Origin: an uncultured Clostridia bacterium
Lineage (GTDB): Bacteria; Bacillota; Clostridia; TANB77; CAG-508
NCBI GenBank assembly: GCA_934177485.1
Contig: CAKPPF010000002.1
Span: 62,001 to 126,000 of the forward strand
Direction: 5' to 3'
Length of the DNA stretch: 64,000 bases
Shown one piece after another: positions 9,651-17,463 of the stretch. The notes under the pieces were generated by a model. It was not told where the DNA came from and made no database searches. It worked only from the letters and a program-made list of their open reading frames with translations. The number at the start of each line of letters is the position of its first letter. The first letter of the stretch is position 1. The position numbers and the translations under genes were made by a program.

Positions 9651-9722
9651 TAATACAACTGAACAAATAAAAAAATTTTTGAACATATGCTCAGAAATTT
9701 ATAATCTATATAAAAGCATAAT

Positions 9723-9935
9723 AAAAACCCCGCCTTAGCCGTAATGCTAAAGAAATTTTATAGGACCTGTACTCACACAGGTGGATGCTTTCCTAAATGC
9801 TTGTGGGTTTCTTACTACTTCTAAAGTGTAAGCATACACGCCACATTTAGAGTTAAGCTTCCGTTTAAAAACTTGTAGGTTCTAAAATTTCAGTCTACAC
9901 GTACTATGCAGGGAAAATTAATATCTTATTTAATT
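9723..9935 (-). ncRNA. ssrS: Probable 6S RNA
   Basis: A non-coding transcript unit of about 200 nt: promoter TTGTTA-N17-TATAAT just upstream and a stem CTTTAGC/GCTAAGG followed by CGGGG and TTTTT at the end. Read on the minus strand, CCCTGC at the 5' side pairs with GCGGGG at the 3' side, GAAATTTTA with TAAAATTTC, and CTAAATG with CATTTAG, with a CACCTGT/ACAGGT hairpin and a GTGTA/TACAC hairpin. This gives the long rod with internal bulges typical of 6S RNA, which binds the sigma-A holoenzyme. The GGAAGCTTAA and CATCCACCTGT strings resemble clostridial 6S from memory. A covariance search was not possible. Confidence 0.68.
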
Positions 9936-9941
9936 AATATT

Positions 9942-9970
9942 ATTATACCATTTTAAATAAAAAATAACAA
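9942..9970 (-). promoter_or_regulatory. Promoter of the probable 6S RNA
   Basis: Minus-strand TTGTTA (9965-9970), 17 bp, TATAAT (9942-9947), placing the transcription start near 9935. Confidence 0.65.
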
Positions 9971-9998
9971 TACTTTTTATTTATAATATACATTTTTT

Positions 9999-10024
9999 GG
10001 GCAGGCACAAGACCTGCTCCTACG
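9999..10024. repeat. Dispersed palindromic repeat, copy 1
   Basis: GGGCAGGCACAAGACCTGCT followed by CCTACG. GCAGG and CCTGC form the stem. Same family as copies at 10063, 17409, 41699 and degenerate ones at 36908, 44101 and 57522. Confidence 0.75.
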
Positions 10025-10062
10025 TCTTTTTAATTTATATTAATTGATATATTATATATTTC

Positions 10063-10086
10063 GGGCAGGCACAAGACCTGCCTCTG
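10063..10086. repeat. Dispersed palindromic repeat, copy 2
   Basis: GGGCAGGCACAAGACCTGCC followed by TCTG, 40 bp from copy 1 in the same orientation, downstream of uppP. Confidence 0.75.
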
Positions 10087-10113
10087 CATAAAATATCATT
10101 TAATGCAATGCTT

Positions 10114-10917
10114 TTATCTTAGAAAGAAACATGCTAAAATTATTATTCCAAATATTACTCTATATACAGCAAATACTTTGAAGCTTCCTTTTTTTAAATA
10201 TTCTAATAAGAATTTTATTACTATTACACCAACTATAAAACTTGCAAGTATCCCTAATATTAATGCTAAATCAAAGTTAAAATGACTTAAATCAAACACA
10301 ACAGCAGCTAGTGTAATTGGCATTGCTAGCATAAAAGAAAATTTAGCCGCACTTTCTCTATCTACTTTTAACCCTCTTGCAACTGTCATTGTAATTCCAC
10401 TACGAGAAACACCTGGAAAAGCAGCTGCAATTGCTTGTGAAATCCCTATTAATATAGCTTGTTTTAAACTAATGTGTTCATAATCTGTTTCTGATTTTGA
10501 TTTTTTGTCTACAATATACAAAATAATACCCATTACTATTAAAGTAACTGCAATTATTGCCATTTGAACATCTATATTATCTCCAATTATTTTTCCTGAT
10601 ATTTTATCAAGTACTAAGCTTAATATTCCAGCAGGTATTGTAGCTGCAACTAAATACCAAAAGATTTTTCCATCTGTTGTTGTTTCTTTTTTAACAACTT
10701 GCTTATATCCTGCTTTTACTAATTTAATCCAATCTTTGAAAAAAAATATAACTAAAGCTAGTAATGTTCCTATATGAAGTGCTACATCCATTCCTTCTGA
10801 TAATTGTTCCCATCTAAAAAGCCATGGAAAAACATTTAAATGAGCTGAACTAGATATTGGTAAAAACTCTGTTAATCCTTGTACTATTCCTAAAATTATT
10901 GCATGTAATATTGTCAT
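10114..10917 (-). CDS. uppP: Undecaprenyl-diphosphate phosphatase
   Basis: The 267-residue integral membrane protein carries GIVQGLTEFLPISSSAHLN (residues about 10-28, with the catalytic Glu) and FPGVSRSGITMTVAR (about 165-179), the two conserved UppP/BacA motifs. It recycles undecaprenyl pyrophosphate to the monophosphate carrier for peptidoglycan and other envelope polymers and gives bacitracin tolerance. It begins 4 bp after the dipicolinate synthase frame ends, so both are on one mRNA. Confidence 0.96.
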   Translation of the reverse strand: MTILHAIILGIVQGLTEFLPISSSAHLNVFPWLFRWEQLSEGMDVALHIGTLLALVIFFFKDWIKLVKAGYKQVVKKETTTDGKIFWYLVAATIPAGILSLVLDKISGKIIGDNIDVQMAIIAVTLIVMGIILYIVDKKSKSETDYEHISLKQAILIGISQAIAAAFPGVSRSGITMTVARGLKVDRESAAKFSFMLAMPITLAAVVFDLSHFNFDLALILGILASFIVGVIVIKFLLEYLKKGSFKVFAVYRVIFGIIILACFFLR

Positions 10918-10921
10918 TTTT

Positions 10922-11789
10922 TTATTCTCCTTTTAATTCATTAAAAATATTATATAAAGTTTCTTTTATAAATTCTGCTGAAGTTACTGGTGCGACCTTT
11001 CCTGGTAAAGATAAAGCCCAAATAAACTTGATTCCTAGTTTTTTTATTGCATCCCTATCCACTCCGCCAGGATTTGAGGCAACATCTATAACTAATGCAT
11101 CTTTTTTTACATTATTTAAGTTTGTCTTGTCTAATATTATATATGGTATTGTGTTAATAATAATATTAAATCTATTTAAATTTTCACTTAAGTTATTAAG
11201 TGGAATTGGTTCATAGCCGTATGCTTTAATCCATGCTAAATCTGATGTTTTTCTTGCTTCGCATGCTACATTTGCCCCTAGTCCTTTGAGCATATTAGCT
11301 AATATTTTTCCAATTCTTCCAAAGCCCATAACCAAGATATTATTTCCATGTAAGTTTCTTGGTGTTTCCTCTATTGCAATTTTTAAAGCTCCTTCTGCTG
11401 TTGATACTGCATTTAGGATTGCTAATTCTTCTCTTTTTAAAATATCTATTGATTTACTACCATTTTCTTCTAATTGTTTTAATACTTCTGTTTTTAATGC
11501 TCCTGCTATTAATGTTTTTCCGTTTTAGCAAAACTAATAAATCTGAAATTAATATTTTATTTTTGCAAAATGGTGCATTTATCGTTTCCCCATTACTAGT
11601 AAATGGTATTGCACTTAAAATTACATCTGTTTTTGAAACAGCTTCTTCAATAGTAGCACATTTATTAATTTCACTGGATTCATATTCTTCTAAGCCATAT
11701 GTAAAAACCTCTACTCCTTCATCAATAAGCATTTCTGCTAATTTAGCGATTCTTAAATCTCCACCAATTATAGAAATTTTACTTATCAT
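10922..11789 (-). pseudogene. dpaA: Dipicolinate synthase subunit A, interrupted by one frameshift
   Basis: Two adjacent frames together make one DpaA/SpoVFA. The first (from 11789) gives the N-terminal ISIIGGDLRIAKLAEMLIDEG domain up to ISDLLVLL. The second gives GKTLIAGALKTEVLKQLEE, then VMGFGRIGKILANMLKGLG (nucleotide-binding fold) and NTIPYIIL..VIDVASNPGG. The frame changes near 11517-11527; removing one base there restores a 288-codon open frame of normal family length. DpaA with DpaB makes dipicolinate for the spore core in the mother cell. No dpaB is in the window. Sequencing or assembly error and true inactivation are both possible. Confidence 0.88.
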
Positions 11790-11846
11790 TTTCCATCACT
11801 ATCCTTTCATTGTATTATATTAGATAATGGTGTATGATATGCAATT

Positions 11847-13049
11847 TTATTGTTCTAGCTGTCTTTCTTCTATTTTATCTTTTGTATTACTATATCTAAC
11901 ACCTAATTCTTTATAATTTAGTTTTCCAACTATATTGTATGTTTCTTCTAAGTGTTTTCTTACTTTCTCACTTTTAGAAATCTTTTTTTCTTCTTGTTCT
12001 TCAAGTTCATCCTCATCTAAATCTGGATAATTAATATATCCCTTTATTGGAATAAATATTGGTTCTTCCATTGCCTTTTTGTACATTCTTTTATCTAAAT
12101 CAATTGCAATATTTAAAGCTTGAATAGCTACATCTTTGTCTTTTTTTAGCATATAAATTTTAGCCAATTGATAGTATGCAAGTGGGCTTAATTCATCATC
12201 ATCAATGCATTTAGTGAATATTTTCTCTGCATCTTCAATTTCTCCTGTAATAAGATCTATCATTGCAATATTGTAATTTGTGTTATATTCTAAACTATTA
12301 ATTACTGCTGCTTTTTCATAATTTAATTTGGCACTAGGGAAGTCATTTAACATTGTATAAATCATTCCTAAGTTATAGTAAATATCGAAATTATTAGGAT
12401 TATGTCTTGCTGCTTCATTCATTATTGTAACTGCTTCTTTATATCTTTCTTGAGAGCAAAGAATATCACAAAGTGCAATACATGCATCAACATAATCTGG
12501 TCGTTTATTTACAAGCTTTGTTAGCATATCTTGGCAGTCTTTTTCATTTCCAAGTTCTTTAAGTAAAGTAGCAATTTTATAATACGCCTCATGTTCATTA
12601 GCATCTAAATCTACAACTTTTACATATTCATCTATTGCTTTTCTTAGTCCACCTTCTTTTTCATATAGTTGAGCTAACATTTTATGAGCATTCTTAGAAT
12701 CTTCATCTTTTTCAATTAATTCTATTAAAATTTTTTTTGCTTTTTTTGTATCATTTTTTGCTATACAAGCTTTTGCTATTATAAGCATTATTTTTTCTAT
12801 TAAATTAATTTTATTATATTCACACACTAATATAAATATTGGAATTATAACAGACATTATATATGTTAATAAAGTTAGTACTAAATTTATTTTTATCTTA
12901 AGTATTAAACAAATAAAATTTATAGTTATACCTAATGCTTGTATTATTAAAGAAGATAAATATACTATATTGTTTTTTCTCATCATTTTTAAGAAGATTA
13001 TAACAAATAAAGCAATCGATATAACATAAAAGAATATTTTTTCTAACAT
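11847..13049 (-). CDS. Membrane-anchored tetratricopeptide-repeat protein
   Basis: From the ATG at 13047-13049 (preceded by AAAGGTG) the protein is 400 residues. Three hydrophobic segments fill residues 1-80, followed by tandem TPR units from about 95 to 340, for example AHKMLAQLYEKEGGLRKAIDEY, AYYKIATLLKELGNEKDC, FDIYYNLGMIYTMLNDF and AYYQLAKIYMLKKDKDVA. An acidic stretch and a basic tail end it. TPR arrays are protein-binding scaffolds; the client is unknown. It lies 57 bp upstream of the dpaA locus on the same strand. Confidence 0.82.
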   Translation of the reverse strand: MLEKIFFYVISIALFVIIFLKMMRKNNIVYLSSLIIQALGITINFICLILKIKINLVLTLLTYIMSVIIPIFILVCEYNKINLIEKIMLIIAKACIAKNDTKKAKKILIELIEKDEDSKNAHKMLAQLYEKEGGLRKAIDEYVKVVDLDANEHEAYYKIATLLKELGNEKDCQDMLTKLVNKRPDYVDACIALCDILCSQERYKEAVTIMNEAARHNPNNFDIYYNLGMIYTMLNDFPSAKLNYEKAAVINSLEYNTNYNIAMIDLITGEIEDAEKIFTKCIDDDELSPLAYYQLAKIYMLKKDKDVAIQALNIAIDLDKRMYKKAMEEPIFIPIKGYINYPDLDEDELEEQEEKKISKSEKVRKHLEETYNIVGKLNYKELGVRYSNTKDKIEERQLEQ

Positions 13050-13127
13050 AATAATCACCTTTCAATTTTTACTTACCTATTTTATATTATTTTTATAAAA
13101 AAGTCTACAAAATTATTAAATAAACAT

Positions 13128-13164
13128 TAAAAAAAGATAGAAACATGTATTTCTATCTTTTTTT
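13128..13164. terminator. Bidirectional-looking terminator after the cadherin-like gene
   Basis: AAAGATAGAAA and TTTCTATCTTT form an 11-bp stem, 6-nt loop, with T runs on both strands. It follows the stop at 13170 on the minus strand. Confidence 0.75.
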
Positions 13165-13169
13165 GTATT

Positions 13170-14573
13170 TTAGTGTTTTCCTTTACCTCTTCTTCTTTCT
13201 TTGAATTGGTCTTCTTGTTCAGGTTCATATTCTATATTTTGTCCAGTTACATCATTATCATTATACGTTTCTTCATTATCTTTGTTTATCTCCTCAAGTG
13301 CCTCTTTTATGTTTCTATCTATTTGTGCATCTTTATATGGGCTTCCAGCTTTTTTAAATTCATTTTCATCATTATCTGGTTCATTTATTTTTTTGTTTTC
13401 TTTACGTATTAAACATATTAATACTACTATTGCTACTATTATAATGACTACTACTACGATAGCTATAATTGCATATTTTTTTATGCTTCCAATTAAATTG
13501 TTAGATGAATTATCATTTTGATTTTTTTCAATAGTGGTAGTTGTTGTTAATGCTTTTATTAATATAATTTGGTAAGTTATTTTTTTGTCACCATTTGTAA
13601 CCATAATATTAATAGTATTTTCGCCTTCTACCAAATTCGTATTTCCTGTTATTTCAATATTTGCTTTTTCAATATTTGCTTTAGCTTTTACTTTTACACT
13701 TGTTAAATTTTCATCATTTAAATTAGTAGAATATGAATATATATCTTTTGAAAATTCAGGTGTTAATTCTATTCCATCTATTTCAAGGCTTGTTAAATAT
13801 AAGTCTTCGTCTTCTTCTATAACATTTCCCGGTTTTTCCTCTTCTTCAGCTAATTTTGTAACATTTATTTCGTAAGTTTTAGTTGTCTTTTTATCTTCAG
13901 CTGTTACAACTATTTTTATATTATTATCAGATCCAACATCAAATCCAGAATTTCCAGTTATTTTTAAACTTGCTTTTGAATCTTCTGTTTTTGCTATAAC
14001 TTTTAGTGAATCTACATTTGCCGGTACAGTAACACTATATTTTGTTTTGTTTTTATTAAATCCAGAAAAATCATATTGTTTTGGAGTTACTCCTAAAGTT
14101 TTTAAGTTTGCATTTGATGATTTTGTTGTGTTGCTGTTATTATTGCTATTATTATTTTCTGTGTTGTTTGTTTCTTTCTTTTCATTAACTGTAATATTAA
14201 TAGATTTTGAAACTGTTTGTTTTTTTAAATCACTACCTGTAATTTGTCCAGATAATTTAATTGTATAGGTTCCCTTTTCTGATGCTTTAAAATTTGCACT
14301 AAGTACATTTTTTGATACTTCGCTTCCAGCAGAGTCTGCATCTTCTGTAGTACCAGAAAGTTCTCCTCCACTTGCTGATAATTTTAAATTCCATGCTTCT
14401 GTATCTTTTATACTAGCTGAAATTGTAACTGTATCTCCAATATTTATACTAGATTTACTTGCTACAACACTGGCACTAGCAGCGAATGTATACTTTGACA
14501 CTGCCATAATTCCAATAGCTATTATTACTGCTATTATAAATTTAATTCTTTTGCATTTAATATCTGTTTTCAA
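13170..14573 (-). CDS. Membrane-anchored protein with Ig-like and two cadherin-like beta-sandwich domains
   Basis: The 467-residue protein has a signal peptide (residues about 11-31, ending TFAASA), an Ig/cohesin-like beta domain (about 32-132: SSINIGDTVTISASIKDTE, AWNLKLSASGGELSG), an Asn/Thr-rich linker, two cadherin-like beta-sandwich domains (about 154-240 and 260-342, each ending with the NxIxIxVTxxDKKxTxxYxI pattern), a Thr/Asn linker, a transmembrane helix near 366-392 and a charged cytoplasmic tail. It starts 11 bp after the dockerin-bearing glucosaminidase gene. It is probably a surface adhesion or anchoring protein; no catalytic motif is seen. Confidence 0.8.
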   Translation of the reverse strand: MKTDIKCKRIKFIIAVIIAIGIMAVSKYTFAASASVVASKSSINIGDTVTISASIKDTEAWNLKLSASGGELSGTTEDADSAGSEVSKNVLSANFKASEKGTYTIKLSGQITGSDLKKQTVSKSINITVNEKKETNNTENNNSNNNSNTTKSSNANLKTLGVTPKQYDFSGFNKNKTKYSVTVPANVDSLKVIAKTEDSKASLKITGNSGFDVGSDNNIKIVVTAEDKKTTKTYEINVTKLAEEEEKPGNVIEEDEDLYLTSLEIDGIELTPEFSKDIYSYSTNLNDENLTSVKVKAKANIEKANIEITGNTNLVEGENTINIMVTNGDKKITYQIILIKALTTTTTIEKNQNDNSSNNLIGSIKKYAIIAIVVVVIIIVAIVVLICLIRKENKKINEPDNDENEFKKAGSPYKDAQIDRNIKEALEEINKDNEETYNDNDVTGQNIEYEPEQEDQFKERRRGKGKH

Positions 14574-14584
14574 TTTTCTTCCTC

Positions 14585-16228
14585 CTATAAATTAATTTTA
14601 CTTTTGCCAAGTAAAAATCTCTTAAGTATTGCTAAATCTACTACATCTATTTCTTTTCCATCATTTTGTAACATTCCAGCTTTATAATAGCAATCTTCTA
14701 ACTCTTGTTTATTCATTAAATGTCTTTTTAGAAGTGCTAAATCTATTACATCAACTTCTCCATCTCCATTTGTATCTCCCATAACGACTGCTGTATATTC
14801 TTTACCGTTTACTTCTATTTTTGCACCTGTTTTCAATTCTCCTTTTGCGTCTTTGCTTATCTTAGTTAAATCTGTTCCTGGTACAATTTTTATATTTTCG
14901 TCTTCAAATTTATATGTCTTATTTGTTGCTGCAACTTTAAAAGTTAACCATTTACTCGCTATATAACCTGTAATTCCATTTGAAAGTTTTACTTTGTCCC
15001 ATTTATATCCATCTGCTTCTTTACATTCTCTTTCTAGTACTACAACAACAGTATTTTTATATAATCTTGTTAAAGATTTTGAAGAAGTTGTTGGTTCTTC
15101 TCTCACTGCCAAGCCATCTGTGCAGTTCACAAAGTATAAATCCCCATCATCTGTTGTAAGCTCAGACGGTCTTGAACTTGAGCCTGGCATATTGTTATAT
15201 ATAGGTATAATAAAATTTAAGTTTTCTTCCAAAATTCCGTTTTTTGCATATGTGTTATATAAAGATGAGGATTGGCTTGTAGGATCTTGAATATTTGTCA
15301 TATATTGATGCCAAAACATATCAGAACTTGATACCTGCTTTGTTTCTCCTGTTTTTAAAATTTCAGTTCCAACAACATCCCATTTGTAAAAATAAGCTGT
15401 ATTTTGTCCAGCGTTTGTATATGAGTTAGATAATTCTTTTGCACCTTCAATTATTGCTTTATATTGATTATTCCATTCTTTATCTCTTGCATATTTTAGT
15501 GCATTAACTATTGCATTTCCTGTATCGTATGCTCCTAAATTAAAAAAATTATAATATCCTTCATATCCTTCGTATGTTCCCTTTACAGAGTCGCTTCCAT
15601 TTCTGCCAACTTCTTGTATTATTTTTGAAGCAATACTGTACGGACTCATATTACTCTTTTCTGCAGCCTCTAATATTATATCTGCATAATGTTTTGTATA
15701 TTCTTTTTCTTCTCCATTTTCATCAACTTTATATGTTATAGTGCTATCTAAAAAACTATTTTTAACTGCATTTTTTACTCCTGCACTATTATAAATTTTA
15801 GAATTATAAGATATTTCTAAAAACTGAAATATATTAACTTCATTTAGAAAATTTCTAGGGTCTAAATAATATTTAACAATTTCTTCTGATGCACACGCAT
15901 ATCCACTTGCAACATTTCCACAAGAACATTTCCAAGAATCTTCACTTGTTCTTATTACTCTATTTCTTCCATGTGTTGAAGTTTCATTTAAAACCACGGT
16001 ATCCCAATCTATACCTGTATAATATGCCTCAAAAGTCCAGTTTTTACATTTATCAAGTTTTTGTATTTGTTTTAATATTTTTTGATAGTCCTCTGGAAAA
16101 CTTTCTATTCCGCTTTTTAAGGTTTGTGTATATGTTGTAGCTGCAAATACCTTATTAAGTGGAATAATATATATTAATAATATTATAAATAACGTTAAAA
16201 ATACCACTTTTTTAGTTATACTTTGCAT
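14585..16228 (-). CDS. Secreted glucosaminidase with SH3 and dockerin domains
   Basis: The 547-residue protein has a signal peptide (to about residue 29), an N-terminal region, an endo-beta-N-acetylglucosaminidase-like domain (about 180-340: AEKSNMSPYSIASKIIQEVG, YYNFFNLGAYDTGNAIVNAL), a bacterial SH3 domain (about 365-430: CTDGLAVREEPTTSSKSL) and a C-terminal type I dockerin: GDTNGDGEVDVIDLALLKRH with a complete calcium loop, then a second repeat LQNDGKEIDVVDLAILKRF lacking the full loop. It likely cleaves peptidoglycan glycan strands and docks onto a surface partner. The neighbouring beta-sandwich protein is a candidate partner by context only. Confidence 0.85.
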   Translation of the reverse strand: MQSITKKVVFLTLFIILLIYIIPLNKVFAATTYTQTLKSGIESFPEDYQKILKQIQKLDKCKNWTFEAYYTGIDWDTVVLNETSTHGRNRVIRTSEDSWKCSCGNVASGYACASEEIVKYYLDPRNFLNEVNIFQFLEISYNSKIYNSAGVKNAVKNSFLDSTITYKVDENGEEKEYTKHYADIILEAAEKSNMSPYSIASKIIQEVGRNGSDSVKGTYEGYEGYYNFFNLGAYDTGNAIVNALKYARDKEWNNQYKAIIEGAKELSNSYTNAGQNTAYFYKWDVVGTEILKTGETKQVSSSDMFWHQYMTNIQDPTSQSSSLYNTYAKNGILEENLNFIIPIYNNMPGSSSRPSELTTDDGDLYFVNCTDGLAVREEPTTSSKSLTRLYKNTVVVVLERECKEADGYKWDKVKLSNGITGYIASKWLTFKVAATNKTYKFEDENIKIVPGTDLTKISKDAKGELKTGAKIEVNGKEYTAVVMGDTNGDGEVDVIDLALLKRHLMNKQELEDCYYKAGMLQNDGKEIDVVDLAILKRFLLGKSKINL

Positions 16229-16477
16229 ATGTATATTTTTCTCCTTTTTCGCATGTTAAAATTTCAATGAAATTATATCATTTATGTTTTTTAAGGTCAA
16301 TAAATATTGAAATTTGTAATAAAAATGTAATATTTTTTCGTCAAATTGAATTTAATGACTTTTTTTTATTTTATTGATTTTTATTATATTTTTTTACATT
16401 TTACTATTGTATTTATTTATTTTTTGTTATATTATTTGGTTAATATTATTTATTTTTACTAAGGAGGACTATTTTAA

Positions 16478-17401
16478 ATGCCAAGAACTACAAAAGAAGC
16501 AAAAACAGAAAATTTAAACAAAGAAGAAACTATTGCAAAGAGTGCTAAAGCTAAAGCTAGTTCAACTACTAAAAAGGCTACAAAAACTACTACTTCCAAA
16601 GTCAAAAAAACTTCTACAAAAGCATCTTCAAGTAAGTCTAATACTTCTACAAAAAGCACAAAAAAGAAAAGTGCTAGTAGTACCGTTTCTAAAAAAAGTT
16701 CATCTGCTACGACAAAGAAAGCATCAACTAAGAAAAGCACTACTAATGCTACAAAAAGTACAACTAGAAAAACAAGATCTACTAAAAGCGTAAAAAAATT
16801 AGAAGAAAATATTGTTGCTGAATACTATGATTTGCCTTATAGATATAATGAAACAATAGTTAAAATACTATATCAAACTCCAAATGTACTTTTTGTTTAT
16901 TGGGACATTTCAGATTACGATAGAAATAAATTTATTAATGAATATGGAGAAAATTTCTTTAATAATACTGTACCAGTATTAAAGGTATTTAATTTAACTA
17001 AAAATTATAGTTTTGAAATTGAAATAAATGACTTTGCTAACAGTTGGTATATACATGTAAATGATGCTAATTGTGAATACAAAGTTGAACTTGGTCGTAA
17101 AACAATTAAATATGAAGAAAATATTCATAATGATTATCTTTACATTTCTTCATCTAATGATATTGAATTTCCAAATGACCATATCTTATTAGATGAATTA
17201 CCAAGTAAAGTTAATTTTAGAAATGTAAAAACAAATGAAATTCATACTAAGGATATATCTACTTTACGTTTAATTGGAATTAATAAGATATATAAAGTTT
17301 ATGATTTTTATAAAAGATTTTTCAAAGATGAATTGTTAGAAGATTTAAATACAAATAAAAAGATTATAAACACATCTTCATCCTCATCTTCTTGGAATTA
17401 G
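16478..17401 (+). CDS. DUF4912 protein with histone H1-like basic N-terminus
   Basis: Residues 1 to about 108 are almost only Lys, Ser, Thr and Ala (TKKATKTTTSKVKKTSTKAS), a disordered H1-like tail. From about residue 112 comes the DUF4912 domain: YDLPYRYNETIVKILYQTP, VLFVYWDISDYDRNKF, SWYIHVNDANCEYKVELG. The C-terminus is Ser-rich. The domain fold resembles a carbohydrate-associated beta structure. It is followed after 62 bp by the GH57 branching enzyme, a pairing I recall from Clostridia. A role in glycogen-particle handling is plausible but unproven. The ATG follows AAGGAGG. Confidence 0.82.
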   Translation: MPRTTKEAKTENLNKEETIAKSAKAKASSTTKKATKTTTSKVKKTSTKASSSKSNTSTKSTKKKSASSTVSKKSSSATTKKASTKKSTTNATKSTTRKTRSTKSVKKLEENIVAEYYDLPYRYNETIVKILYQTPNVLFVYWDISDYDRNKFINEYGENFFNNTVPVLKVFNLTKNYSFEIEINDFANSWYIHVNDANCEYKVELGRKTIKYEENIHNDYLYISSSNDIEFPNDHILLDELPSKVNFRNVKTNEIHTKDISTLRLIGINKIYKVYDFYKRFFKDELLEDLNTNKKIINTSSSSSSWN

Positions 17402-17408
17402 AATATTA

Positions 17409-17434
17409 GGGCAGGCACAACAACCTGCCCCTAC
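17409..17434. repeat. Dispersed palindromic repeat, copy 3
   Basis: GGGCAGGCACAACAACCTGC followed by CCCTAC, lying inside the DUF4912-GH57 operon, between the stop of one gene and the ribosome binding site of the next. Confidence 0.75.
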
Positions 17435-17463
17435 AACGTATTAAATAAATTAAGGAGTTACAA

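Noticed and set aside
9592..9722. T-box leader for metG
   Set aside because: No GGGTGGNACCGCG motif or antiterminator is present and the predicted metG promoter lies only about 30 bp before the gene; the structured unit upstream ends in its own terminator and fits 6S RNA better.
11517..11527. Programmed ribosomal frameshift in dpaA
   Set aside because: No slippery heptamer with downstream stimulatory structure is evident, and DpaA is not known to use frameshifting; error or mutation is simpler.
16474..16740. Open frame antisense to the Lys-rich tail of the DUF4912 protein
   Set aside because: Long antisense frames arise automatically opposite Lys/Ser/Ala-rich coding sequence; its own protein is a Val/Phe/Leu string.
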